NCBI RefSeq assembly: GCF_027111335.1
Contig: NZ_CP114288.1
Coordinates: 2,356,001-2,420,000 of the forward strand
Length of the DNA: 64,000 nt
Direction of reading: 5' to 3'
Origin: Flavobacterium aquiphilum
GTDB taxonomy: Bacteria; Bacteroidota; Bacteroidia; Flavobacteriales; Flavobacteriaceae
Position 1 is the stretch's first letter; each line of letters opens with the position of its first letter. Positions 10,201 through 18,294 of this stretch are shown here, in pieces. The notes beneath the pieces were generated by a model. That model was not told the origin of the DNA and made no database searches. It saw only the letters and a program-made list of their open reading frames with translations. A program made the translations under genes and the position numbers.

Positions 10201-10351
10201 CGAGGTTCAAAAACCTTTGGCAACTGTCGTAATTGGGGGTTTATTAACTTCTACATTATTGACTTTATTTGTTTTACCCGTTTTATATTATTTAGTAATG
10301 TCAGTGAAAGGTCAAAAGGCAAATAGCAAAAGGCAAAATCGAAAGTTATAA
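7211..10351 (+). CDS. CzcA/CusA-type heavy-metal efflux RND pump
   Basis: A protein of 1046 residues, the usual full length for the HME-RND family, with paired transmembrane blocks around two large periplasmic loops. It begins IINFSVNNKLITGVLLVIFI and has the porter-domain start DALPDVTNNQVQVIT. Transmembrane helix 4 carries ALDFGLIVDGAVIVVEA, the form typical of CzcA (Co/Zn/Cd) rather than CusA. It exports divalent cations with proton energy, together with the TolC-like and adaptor proteins encoded downstream. The last ~14 residues (KGQKANSKRQNRKL) are encoded by a GGCAAA-type intergenic repeat, so the tail is probably an extension by repeat invasion. The exact metal is uncertain. Confidence 0.92.
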   Translation: MIHKIINFSVNNKLITGVLLVIFIVLGVYSFTQLSVDALPDVTNNQVQVITTAPNLATQEVEQFITYPLETEFKSLMDMVELRSISRSGLSVITIVFKDNVPINIARQRVDEKINMASDNIPRQYGTPELLPPTTGLGEIFQYVLVPEKGYEKKYDLTELRTIEDWIVRRQLLGTVGVVDVSSFGGKLKQYEVSVKPDRLAANNLTLIDVFDALQNNNENTGGSYIDKGPNIYFIRGEGLIQNIDDINNIVIKNNSGVPILIKDIAEVKFGFAPRYGAMTRNGKGETVGGVVLMQKGENAVRVIERVKERMQSIEKSLPKGVRIDVFVDRTKLIKKTVSTVSTNLMEGALIVILVLVLFLGSLRAGLIVASVIPLAMLFAIIIMNLFGLSANLMSMGALDFGLIVDGAVIVVEATLHIFSKHYKSNVLSQNKMDHEVVKSTSKIMSSAIFGQIIILIVYIPLFALSGIEGKMFMPMAQTVSFAILGALLLSITYVPWASSIFLSKKVSDGPDFTERFITKLNNWYQPVLAIALKKRTQVIGAAVFLFIVSIFIFNSLGGEFIPELDEGDFAIETTLRQGTSLPQTVETFGLIEKILKEFPETIEVVSKIGSSEIPTDPMPVHNGDVIVVMKDKKEWKTADDKEELAEKMNEKIKQIPGCNLSFEHPIQMRFNELIAGVKSDVAIKIFGDNLDKLYLEANKAVPIIKGIEGLTDIKVEQVIGMPQLVVKYNRNKIARYGLNIAEVNRILNTAYAGGVTGVVYEGERKFDLVVRIPKDSNTDIDALKSLLIPTPQGNQIPLNEVAEISFKTAPSQISREDAQRRIVIEANVRGRDVESVVFEIQKKLDAKLKLPEGYYIKYGGQFQNLQEAKGRLLLAVPVALLLIFFLLFLSFNSLKEATIIFSAIPLASIGGIFALWTRGMNFSISAGVGFIALFGVAVLNGIVLISYYNQLRDEGEDDLLQRIYKGSAARLRPILATATVASLGFLPMALSTSAGSEVQKPLATVVIGGLLTSTLLTLFVLPVLYYLVMSVKGQKANSKRQNRKL
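10311..10345 (+). repeat. GGCAAA-type short repeats at the pump 3' end
   Basis: AAAAGGCAAATAGCAAAAGGC-like units overlap the last codons of the RND pump gene. The family recurs at 10774-10850, 11986-12019, 12121-12180, 32845-32876 and 37541-37574. Confidence 0.75.
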
Positions 10352-10380
10352 ATAAATAATTAAAAAGTTAAACTTATATA

Positions 10381-10746
10381 ATGAACAATTTTAATTTTAA
10401 AGAATTAACGGTATATAAAAAAGCATTCTCTTTAGCGATGGAAATATTTAAGATAAGTAAATTATTTCCAAGTGAAGAAAAATATTCACTTACTGATCAA
10501 GTAAGGCGTTCGTCAAGAAGTGTTTGTGCAAATTTAGCCGAAGCATACAGAAAGAAAAGATACCCTGCACACTTTATTTCAAAATTGACAGATTGTGATT
10601 CCGAAAATTCAGAAACAGGAGTTTGGATTGATTTTGCTTTTGAATGTGGTTACATCGATGAGCAAATTCTAAACTCATTAAGAGCAAAAAATGAGGAAAT
10701 AGGGAAGTTGCTTAATCATATGATTAATAATCCTGACAAATATTAA
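10381..10746 (+). CDS. Four-helix bundle protein (S23 / 23S rRNA intervening-sequence family)
   Basis: A protein of 121 residues, predicted all-helical, with the family landmarks NFKELTVYKKAFSLAMEIF, DQVRRSSRSVCANLAEAY and ENSETGVWIDFA. Proteins of this family were first found encoded inside intervening sequences of 23S rRNA, but most copies, like this one, are free-standing and of unknown function. It is placed inside a metal efflux operon, 30 bp after the pump and 4 bp before the TolC gene, where it has no obvious role. GGCAAA repeats lie on both sides, which suggests it arrived as a small cassette. Confidence 0.88.
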   Translation: MNNFNFKELTVYKKAFSLAMEIFKISKLFPSEEKYSLTDQVRRSSRSVCANLAEAYRKKRYPAHFISKLTDCDSENSETGVWIDFAFECGYIDEQILNSLRAKNEEIGKLLNHMINNPDKY

Positions 10747-10749
10747 AGA

Positions 10750-11982
10750 ATGGAAAACTTAAATAAAAAAAACAAAAAGCAAATGGCAAACAGTAAAATT
10801 TGCCTTTTGCAATTTGTCCTTTGCCTTTTGCTTTTTGCCTTTTGCCCTTTATTGAATGCACAAACGTTGTCTTTACAAAATGCATTAGATTTAGCTACTA
10901 AAAACTACCCAACAATGCAACAGGCAACTTTGCAAACGGAGCAACAGCAGACGTTAACAAAAACGGCTACAATTTTGGATCCATTTAATATCAATAGTAA
11001 TTTGGGACAAATGAATAGTAAAGTGTTTGATTACAATGTTGGGGTGGCTCAAGGTTTTAGACTGTCCAATAAAGCAGATAGAAATCTTTTGAATCAAAAT
11101 GTAAATGTGGCCAAATCCTATGAAGCGGTTACCAAAAGCGAACTGATTAAAAATGTTTCAAGTGTTTATTTTCAATGGATTTACAACGTTCAGCAGTATA
11201 ATCTGTTACTCGAAATGGACACTGTTTTTGTTGAGTATGAAAAGTATGCAAACAAAAAATTTAACGTTGGCGAAAGCACTAAACTAGAGAAAATTAACGC
11301 TGCTTTGCAGCATAAAGATTTAAAAATGCAATTGGCGGAGGCTAATACCCAAGTAACTTTTTATTTGGCAGAATTGCAAAAATGGACAAGAAACAACAAT
11401 GATTTTCAAGCTCCGGCTAAGTATGAAGCATTGCCCGAAATTAATTTGAATGATAGTACATTGGTTAAAAACCATCCAATCTTACAGCTTTTGCAGCAGC
11501 AGATTATTGCAAAAGAATTAGCGATAAAATCAGAAAAAGCAAAGGCTATTCCATCGGTCAACTTGGGAGTAAATGCACAAAGTTTGGACAAAGAAAATCC
11601 GTTTTATTTTGGTAGTGTAGGTATTAATATTCCATTATTCAGAAACGGAATTGAAGCGAAAACGCAAGCTGCCAAATTAGAAACCGAAATCGCAAAAAAA
11701 GAATTGGAGAAATCCCAACAGGAATTGACAACCATTTATTTGCAGCAATATCAGCTTCAAAAACAGTATTTAAAACAACTTAATTACTATAAAACGGAAG
11801 GAATCCCTATGGCGGAAACAATTGTCAACTCGGCACAAAGGCTATATAAATCGGGAGATATTGGCTATATCGAATATACCCAAAACCTGAAAGATGCCAG
11901 CAAAATCAAAAACGATTATTTGACCGTAATGAACAATTACAATCAAACGATAATCAATATTCAATATTTATTAAACAAATAA
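10750..11982 (+). CDS. TolC-like outer membrane efflux protein (CusC/CzcC role)
   Basis: A protein of 410 residues with a signal peptide ending FCPLLNAQ and two outer-membrane-efflux repeats of long amphipathic helices, starting TLSLQNALDLATKNYPTMQQ. It forms the outer-membrane exit duct for the pump encoded upstream. ATG 10750 and an in-frame ATG at 10783 are both possible starts. The hydrophobic core ICLLQFVLCLLLFAFC is encoded by TTTGCC-type repeats (10799-10850), and ATG 10783 lies in a hairpin made by the opposite repeat arm. The gene appears co-transcribed with the pump and the adaptor. Confidence 0.9.
   Translation: MENLNKKNKKQMANSKICLLQFVLCLLLFAFCPLLNAQTLSLQNALDLATKNYPTMQQATLQTEQQQTLTKTATILDPFNINSNLGQMNSKVFDYNVGVAQGFRLSNKADRNLLNQNVNVAKSYEAVTKSELIKNVSSVYFQWIYNVQQYNLLLEMDTVFVEYEKYANKKFNVGESTKLEKINAALQHKDLKMQLAEANTQVTFYLAELQKWTRNNNDFQAPAKYEALPEINLNDSTLVKNHPILQLLQQQIIAKELAIKSEKAKAIPSVNLGVNAQSLDKENPFYFGSVGINIPLFRNGIEAKTQAAKLETEIAKKELEKSQQELTTIYLQQYQLQKQYLKQLNYYKTEGIPMAETIVNSAQRLYKSGDIGYIEYTQNLKDASKIKNDYLTVMNNYNQTIINIQYLLNK
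10774..10850. repeat. Inverted GGCAAA/TTTGCC repeat array forming the signal peptide of the TolC gene
   Basis: Forward units (10774-10790) are followed by reverse units (10799-10850). The arms 10779-10790 and 10799-10810 can form a 12-bp hairpin with one mismatch and an 8-base loop. The reverse arm is in frame and encodes the hydrophobic segment of the signal peptide. Confidence 0.75.
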
Positions 11983-11985
11983 ACT

Positions 11986-12019
11986 AAAAGGCAAATAGCA
12001 AATAGCAAAATGCAAATTG
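11986..12019 (+). repeat. GGCAAATAGCAAA repeats between TolC and adaptor genes
   Basis: Forward-oriented units of the same family as at 10311, directly after the TolC stop codon. The opposite-oriented arm is at 12121-12180. Confidence 0.75.
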
Positions 12020-12065
12020 TCTATTAATGTAAATGCCTAAATTTTAAAACAATAAATAGTTTAAA

Positions 12066-13289
12066 ATGAATTATAAAAACACAAACTTTAAAACATATTT
12101 AAAATCGACTTCGACATCGGTTTTCATTTGCATTTTGCATTTTGCTATTTGCCCTTTGGCATTTGCTATTTGCATTTTAGCTTCATCTTGTAAAAATAAT
12201 TCAGCAGAAGAGGCTACCGCTAATGAACCAAGGGAATCCACAGGAAAATCAATTGTGACTTTTTCGGACGAACAAATAAAAGCGATTGGTTTGGAATTGG
12301 GGACTTTTGAAAAGAAAAACCTAACTACGACATTAAAAATAAACGGAAAATTATCGTTGCCACCACAATATCAAGCACAGGTAAGTATTTTGAGTGGAGG
12401 TGTCGTGAAAAACATTTTGGTTCAGGAAGGTGAATTTGTAACGGCGGGAAAACCTTTGGCAACCATTGTAAATACGGAGGTGATTCAATTGCAACAGGAT
12501 TATTTGGAAAATAATGCCAATCTTATTTATTTGGAAAAAGAGTACGAACGCCAAAAAGAGTTGCGAGATGATAATATTAATGCCGGCAAAACCTATCAAC
12601 AGGCGCAGAGGGAATTGCAAATTGCGCAGGCCAAGAAAGTGACATTAAGTTCTAAATTGAATCAATTAGGAATTAATGTAAATAGATTATCGTCAAAGAA
12701 TATTGCAACAAGTATCGTTATTTCTGCCCCAATAAGCGGTTCTATTCAGCATATCAATTTGAGTATGGGAAAATATGCCGATGCTAATGCTGTATTGTTC
12801 GAAATTATCGATAACCGATTTTTGCATTTGGATTTGAAAGTGTTTGAAAAAGACATTCACAAAATACAAATTGGGCAGTCTATTACATTTAGTGACGCAA
12901 ATGATGTTTCGCACACACATCCCGCTAAAATCTATGCGATTAATAAAGCATTCGAACCGAATGAACAAGCGGTGATAGTTCATGCGAAAATGAACGAGAT
13001 AACCGAAACGCTTTTGCCCGGAATGTATGTGGAAGCTCGTGTGAGAATTGATGACTTTAATACAAACGCATTGCCCACTGAAGCTATTGTCAGCAATGGA
13101 AGTGAGCATTTTATTTTTATTTTAATAGGAAAAAATAAGTTTAAAGAAATAAAGGTAAGTACAGGTACATCAGATTTAGGTTTTACCGAAGTTAAAGCAA
13201 TTGACAAAGTTCCGGCTGATGCCAAAGTGGTAATAAAAGGCGCTTATTATTTATTATCAGAATTGACAAAAGGAAGTGGAGAAGAATAA
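12066..13289 (+). CDS. RND efflux periplasmic adaptor (CzcB/CusB role), lipoprotein
   Basis: A membrane-fusion protein of 407 residues. A long N-terminus leads to a lipobox-like ICILASSC, giving a lipid-anchored start CKNNSAEE. The body shows the lipoyl/barrel-sandwich strand VKNILVQEGEFVTAGKPL, a helical hairpin, then VISAPISGSIQHINLSMGKY and a beta-barrel domain. It bridges the CzcA-type pump and the TolC-like channel. It lacks the extra heavy-metal-binding N-terminal domain seen in the two adaptors at 19537 and 20784. The signal peptide core is encoded by TTTGC-type repeats at 12121-12180. Confidence 0.9.
   Translation: MNYKNTNFKTYLKSTSTSVFICILHFAICPLAFAICILASSCKNNSAEEATANEPRESTGKSIVTFSDEQIKAIGLELGTFEKKNLTTTLKINGKLSLPPQYQAQVSILSGGVVKNILVQEGEFVTAGKPLATIVNTEVIQLQQDYLENNANLIYLEKEYERQKELRDDNINAGKTYQQAQRELQIAQAKKVTLSSKLNQLGINVNRLSSKNIATSIVISAPISGSIQHINLSMGKYADANAVLFEIIDNRFLHLDLKVFEKDIHKIQIGQSITFSDANDVSHTHPAKIYAINKAFEPNEQAVIVHAKMNEITETLLPGMYVEARVRIDDFNTNALPTEAIVSNGSEHFIFILIGKNKFKEIKVSTGTSDLGFTEVKAIDKVPADAKVVIKGAYYLLSELTKGSGEE
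12121..12180 (-). repeat. TTTTGCATTTTGC repeat array encoding the adaptor signal peptide
   Basis: About seven imperfect units of TTTGC/ATTTTGC in tandem, in reverse orientation to 11986-12019. They are read in frame as residues ~20-38 of the adaptor (FICILHFAICPLAFAICIL). Confidence 0.75.
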
Positions 13290-13313
13290 ATAAAATGCAT
13301 TTTTAAGAAAAAT

Positions 13314-13346
13314 AAAAGGATGTTTGTAACTGATAAACATCCTTTT
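13314..13346 (+). terminator. Rho-independent terminator of the first efflux operon
   Basis: A perfect 12-bp stem (AAAAGGATGTTT / AAACATCCTTTT) with a 9-base loop, 25 bp after the adaptor stop codon and followed by T-rich sequence. Confidence 0.88.
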
Positions 13347-13402
13347 GATTTCTTTGTATTACATTTTAACAGGTTATTTACAATCAATAATTATAAATTG
13401 GT

Positions 13403-13410
13403 TAAATTTG
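13403..13410 (+). promoter_or_regulatory. Flavobacterial -7 box TAAATTTG
   Basis: An exact match to the Bacteroidota -7 consensus TAnnTTTG, 22 bp before ATG 13433 and after the terminator of the previous operon. No well-spaced -33 TTG is seen. Confidence 0.5.
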
Positions 13411-13432
13411 AACTGAAATAAGAAAAACAGAA

Positions 13433-13801
13433 ATGAATAAATTTCACATTTTAATAATCGTATTATTTGGCTTCTTACTGATGCCAAGTGCAGTTATTGC
13501 GTGTGAAAAAAGTTCTGATAAACATTCTTTTACAAAAGAAATGTCTTCCAAAATGTGTAATGACGATTGCTGTAAAAAGGAAAGTCATTCCAAAAACAAA
13601 AATCAAGATGGTTGCAGTGGTAAATGCAATCATTCTAAATGCGGTTGTGTTTCTTCTTGCAATACTTCTATTTCAGTTGTTGAATGGAATATTGATACCA
13701 ATCGTTTTAATTTTTCTTCTGCCAAACAAAATTTTTATAATTCTGAAACCTCAATTTCTACAGGTTTTACTTCTTTGTGGCTTATACCCAAAATAAGCTA
13801 A
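13433..13801 (+). CDS. Cys/His-rich exported protein, probable metal-binding accessory
   Basis: A protein of 122 residues with a signal peptide (FHILIIVLFGFLLMPSAVIA) and a dense metal-ligand region: MCNDDCCKKESHSK, then DGCSGKCNHSKCGCVSSC, about ten Cys and several His in 60 residues. The C-terminus FTSLWLIPKIS recalls the hydrophobic IWQPPQ end of the small protein at 6744, so the two may be analogous leaders of the two efflux clusters. It is the first gene after a terminator and a -7 box, so it probably opens the second cluster. It is likely to bind Cu, Ag or Zn in the periplasm; no enzymatic motif is visible. Confidence 0.7.
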   Translation: MNKFHILIIVLFGFLLMPSAVIACEKSSDKHSFTKEMSSKMCNDDCCKKESHSKNKNQDGCSGKCNHSKCGCVSSCNTSISVVEWNIDTNRFNFSSAKQNFYNSETSISTGFTSLWLIPKIS

Positions 13802-14024
13802 ATTAAATTTTGACAGCCATAGGTGTGTCAAATTGAAAGCTGTTCTAGCTTTAAAATCATTATCTTATAAGTTATTCAAAATTATGGAATTATAGCTTTT
13901 GCTATTGTTTTATTATTCTATGACTTGTTCAATTCAAAATTATTTAAACTTAAAACAAAACAGCAATTCCCTAAATCGAATATTTTGGGGAAGTCAATTT
14001 GTTGTTTATAAAAATTAAAAAAAC

Positions 14025-14588
14025 ATGAAAAATCTTATTCTGTCAGCTGTAATAATGTCGTTCATATTGGTTTCTTGCAACCAAAAAAAGCAAGAAGAAA
14101 CGATTAATACAACCACAAAAACACCAGAAAAAGTGACCGTAAAAGTCAATCCAAATTCTTTTTCGATTAATGAAATTGTAACGGATTATTTGTCTTTAAA
14201 AAATGCTTTGACCAAAGACAATTCCAATGCAACTGCCGATGCCGGTAAAGCAATGGTGGAAACTTTGGGAAAATTTGACATGAAAAAATTGTCAGGAGAG
14301 CAGATGAAAAGTTATATGGATATTGCCGATGATGTTAAAGAACATGCTACACACATTGGTGATAACGCCGGAAATATTGCCCACCAAAGAGAACATTTTG
14401 TTTTATTGAGTAAAGATATCAACGATTTGATAAAAATATTCGGGACAGATCAAAAACTGTATCAGGATTTTTGCCCAATGGCCGATGAAGGAAAAGGGGC
14501 AATTTGGATAAGCGAAGTTAAGGAAATCAAAAACCCATATTTTGGTTCGGAAATGCTTACTTGTGGTTCTGTGAGAAAAGAATTCTAG
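14025..14588 (+). CDS. DUF3347 domain lipoprotein, copper-associated
   Basis: A protein of 187 residues with lipobox SFILVSC and a DUF3347 domain: helical segment IVTDYLSLKNALTKDNSNAT, then QREHFVLLSKDINDLIK, ending DFCPMADEGKGAIWISEVK and YFGSEMLTCGSV. The Cys/Met/His residues in the last part are conserved in the family and resemble a copper site. DUF3347 proteins are often encoded beside CusA/CusB-type pumps, or fused to adaptors, in Bacteroidota, which fits this cluster. A periplasmic, membrane-anchored copper-binding role is inferred. Confidence 0.83.
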   Translation: MKNLILSAVIMSFILVSCNQKKQEETINTTTKTPEKVTVKVNPNSFSINEIVTDYLSLKNALTKDNSNATADAGKAMVETLGKFDMKKLSGEQMKSYMDIADDVKEHATHIGDNAGNIAHQREHFVLLSKDINDLIKIFGTDQKLYQDFCPMADEGKGAIWISEVKEIKNPYFGSEMLTCGSVRKEF

Positions 14589-14589
14589 G

Positions 14590-15060
14590 ATGAAAAAAAT
14601 ATTCAAAAAGGTATTTATTATCGGATTAATTATTTTTTTGCTGATGCAGTTCTATCGGCCTGCCCGTAACATAACATTCGGGCAGGATGTGACTGCCGAT
14701 TTCATAAAAGTTTACAATGTTCCTAAAAATATAGCTGTGATATTGAGGACTTCCTGTTATGATTGTCATAGTAATAACACTAATTATCCTTGGTATTCCA
14801 ATATTCAGCCTGTTGGTCTTTTTATGGAAAACCATATAAATGAAGGAAAAGAGGATTTGAATTTTAATGAATATGGGAATTATTCGAAACGCAGACAAAA
14901 TAGCAAACTAGAAGCTATAAGTAAAGAAATAAAACAGAATGAAATGCCTCTTGCTTCTTATACGTTGATCCATAAAAATGCAATTCTTTCTAATGCTCAA
15001 AAGCAGGAAGTACTGACTTGGATTAAGAAAGCCAAAGACAGTCTTTCTTCAAAATACTAA
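14590..15060 (+). CDS. Haem-binding domain protein (Haem_bd family)
   Basis: A protein of 156 residues with an N-terminal membrane anchor (FIIGLIIFLLMQFY) and the c-type haem motif CYDCH at about residues 54-58, followed by SNNTNYPWYSNIQPVG, the hallmark of the Haem_bd family. The domain also has conserved KEIKQNEMPLASYTLIHK near the end. It starts 1 bp after the DUF3347 gene and stops 5 bp before the pump gene, so the three are translationally linked. A periplasmic cytochrome-like or redox-sensing role beside a copper pump is plausible. No direct evidence of function is visible. Confidence 0.83.
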   Translation: MKKIFKKVFIIGLIIFLLMQFYRPARNITFGQDVTADFIKVYNVPKNIAVILRTSCYDCHSNNTNYPWYSNIQPVGLFMENHINEGKEDLNFNEYGNYSKRRQNSKLEAISKEIKQNEMPLASYTLIHKNAILSNAQKQEVLTWIKKAKDSLSSKY

Positions 15061-15065
15061 ATATT

Positions 15066-18000
15066 ATGGTAGAAAAATTAATATCATTTTCATTAAAAAA
15101 CAGATTTGTTGTTTTACTCATCTCGGTCAGTTTATTTGCTTGGGGAGTGTATAGCGTTCAGCAAAATCCAATAGATGCCATTCCGGATTTGTCCGAAAAT
15201 CAAGTAATTGTGTTTACGGAATGGATGGGAAGAAGCCCTCAGGTTATCGAATCACAAGTAACTTATCCTTTGGTGTCCAATCTGCAGGGAATCCCAAAAG
15301 TGAAGAATATTCGAGGCGCTTCTATGTTTGGAATGAGCTTCGTATATATCGTTTTTGAGGATAATGTCGATGTTTATTGGGCAAGAACCCGGGTTTTGGA
15401 AAGGCTGAATTATGCACAACGGTTACTACCTCAAAATGTGGTTCCAACCCTTGGACCTGATGGTACAGGTGTTGGTCATGTTTTTTGGTATCATTTTGAA
15501 GCCAATGGAATGGATTTGGGAGAGCAAAGAGCCTTGCAGGATTGGTATGTGAAATTTGCATTGCAAACTGTTCCCGGTGTTGCCGAAGTAGCTTCTTTTG
15601 GGGGTTTCGAAAAACAATACCAACTCGTTTTAGATCCTTTGAAAATGCAACATTACAATGTAAGCATAATGGAGGTGATGAACGCAGTAAAGGCTAATAA
15701 CAATGATGTCGGGGGACGAAAATTCGAAATGAGTAATATGGCATACATCATAAGAGGCTTGGGGTATATTAAAAACAGCAAGGACATAGAAGATATTGCC
15801 ATAAAAAACTACAATTCTATTCCGGTGCGGATAAAGGATATTGGTTCGATGCAAATGGGCGGAGACTTGCGTTTGGGAATTTTTGACGAAAATGGTACAG
15901 GAGAAGTAGTTGGCGGTATAGTGGTAATGCGGTATGGAGAAAATGCCGATAAAGTCATAAAAGCAGTAAAAGCAAAAATGAAAGAAGTGCAGAAAGGATT
16001 GCCTGATGGCGTTACTTTTAAAACCTCTTATGATAGAAGTGAATTGATTGAGAAAGCTATCGAATCGGTCAAAGGGACGTTAATGGAAGAAATGATTGCC
16101 GTTTCAATAGTGGTATTGGTATTTCTTTTTCATTGGCGAAGCGCATTGATTATTCTGATTCAAATACCAATTTCGGTCGCAGTTGCTTTTATTTTTCTGC
16201 AGGCTTTTGGGATATCTTCAAATATTATGTCGCTTACCGGAATTGCTTTGGCAATTGGTGTTTTGGTTGATGACGGAATTGTAATGGTAGAGAATGCCTA
16301 CAGGACAATTTCTGAGAAACAAGAAGAAATGGATAATAACTAACAAGTCACTTAAAATGAATGATAAATTAAAAAATATATTCAGAAAAGGAAGCGACCC
16401 GTTGTCTTCTGAAGAAAAATTAAAGCTGATTGAAGCTTCTTCCAAGCTAGTTGGACCGGGAGTGTTTTATTCGACAGTAATTGTAATCACGTCATTTTTG
16501 CCTGTGTTCCTGCTTACCGGAATGGAAGGGAAATTATTTAGCCCATTGGCTTGGACGAAATCATTTATACTGATTGTTGATGCTTTTTTTGCCATAACAC
16601 TTACGCCTGTACTGATTAGTTTTTTGTTAAAAGGAAAATTACGGACAGAAAACAAAAATCCAATAAATAGAAAGTTGGAAAATATTTACACACCTATTTT
16701 AACTTTTTGTTTAAAATGGAGGAAAGCTGTTTTGGCTGTCAATGTGGTAGCACTGTTAATTGGTGGATTAATGTTTACTCGCTTGGGTTCCGAATTTATG
16801 CCTCCGCTCGACGAAGGTTCCATTTTGTTTATGCCGGTGACATTGCCGGATGTGTCCAATTCTGAAGTGAAAAGGATCCTGCAGGTACAAGATCGATTAA
16901 TCAAATCAATTCCCGAAGTGGCAAATGTTTTGGGAAAAGCGGGAAGGGCAAATACAGCAACCGATAATAGCCCCGTGAGTATGATTGAAACCATTGTTTT
17001 GCTAAAGCCCCGCCAAGAATGGAGAGATGGCAGAACAAAAGCGGATATTGTGAATGAAATAAATAACAAACTGCAAATACCGGGAGTGACCAATGGTTTT
17101 ACCCAACCGATTATCAATCGTATCAATATGCTTTCTACCGGAATCAGAACTGATGTGGGTATAAAAATTTATGGGGAAAGCCTAGACACGATTAATGCAT
17201 TGGCACAAAAAATTAAAATGGCATTGGAAGGTACTTCAGGGGTTAAAGATTTATATGCGGAACCTATTACGGGAGGAAAATACATAGATATTATTCCCAA
17301 AAGGGAAGTGATTGGCAGATATGGACTTTCGATCGATGATATTAATACGGTTGTTGAAGCCTCTATTGGAGGAATGAAACTCAGTACAACCATCGAAGGG
17401 AGACAGCGTTTTTCCGTAAATGCACGTTATGCACAAGAATACCGAAACAGTATTGATGCCTTGAAAAAACTGCAAGTACAAACAATGCAATTTGGTCCCA
17501 TTCCATTAGAAACGGTTGCCGATGTAAAAATAAGCGAAGGCCCGCCTATGATAAACAGTGAAAATGCAATGCTTCGAGGGAGTGTTTTGTTTAATGTCCG
17601 TGACCGTGATTTAGGAAGCACGGTAAAAGAAGCACAGACAAAATTGAATGAAATGATGACCAAGATGCCCAAAGGTTATTATGTGGAGTGGAGCGGTCAA
17701 TGGGAAAATCAGGTGAGAGCCAATAAAACGCTGAGTTTGATTCTGCCAATTGTTGTTGTGATTATTTTCCTCATTTTGTACTTCACCTATCATTCGATGA
17801 AAGAGGCGTTGATAACAATGATAACGGTTCCGTTTGCATTGATTGGCGGTGTTTTTATGGTCTGTTTTTATGGAATTAATTTGTCGGTGGCTGTAGCTGT
17901 CGGGTTTATTGCTTTGTTTGGTTTGGCAGTCGAAACGGCTATGTTAATCACAATTTATCTGAATGAGGCAATGAACAAAATGGTTGCCAAATACGGTAAC

Positions 18001-18294
18001 AGCAAAGAAACATTGACAGAAGAAATAGTAAGGGAATACATTATTGATGGTTCGGTTAAAAGGCTAAGGCCAAAACTGATGACTGTTTCGGTTTCATTGT
18101 TTGGTTTGATTCCTATTCTTTGGGCTACAGGAACCGGATCGGATGTTATGTTGCCAATCACCGTTCCTCTCATTGGAGGGACTATCACTTCAACGATTTA
18201 TGTATTATTAGTAACCCCGGTTGTTTTTGAGATGGTAAAACTTCACGAATTAAAAACAAAAGGAAAAATAAGTCTTATAGATGTTAAAGAGTAA
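15066..18294 (+). pseudogene. cusA: CusA-type heavy-metal RND pump split by a frameshift
   Basis: The two halves overlap at 16294-16343 in different frames. Part 1 (15066-16343, 425 aa) covers the first periplasmic domain (DAIPDLSENQVIVFTEWMGR) and helices through ALAIGVLVDDGIVMVENAYR, the CusA form of transmembrane helix 4. Part 2 (read from about 16330 to 18294) continues KLVGPGVFYSTVIVITSFLP through to the last helices. Together they make a normal ~1070-residue pump. One extra base, or two missing, near ATGGATAATAAC (16329-16340) explains the break, which falls in the variable linker after helix 4. ATG 16357 could restart the second half. If the break is real, the copper/silver pump is two half-proteins or inactive. 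Confidence 0.85.

Noticed and set aside
10774..12180. Tandem GGCAAA/TTTGCC units as a CRISPR-like array
   Set aside because: Units are 6-8 bp without spacers of constant length, and part of the array is coding. No cas genes are present.
12693..13109. Antisense frame of 138 codons inside the adaptor gene
   Set aside because: Shadow frame; the plus-strand reading matches the membrane-fusion family throughout.
16325..16345. Programmed ribosomal frameshift in the CusA-type gene
   Set aside because: No slippery heptamer, stimulatory stem or Shine-Dalgarno-like spacing was visible at the junction; a mutation or read error is simpler.
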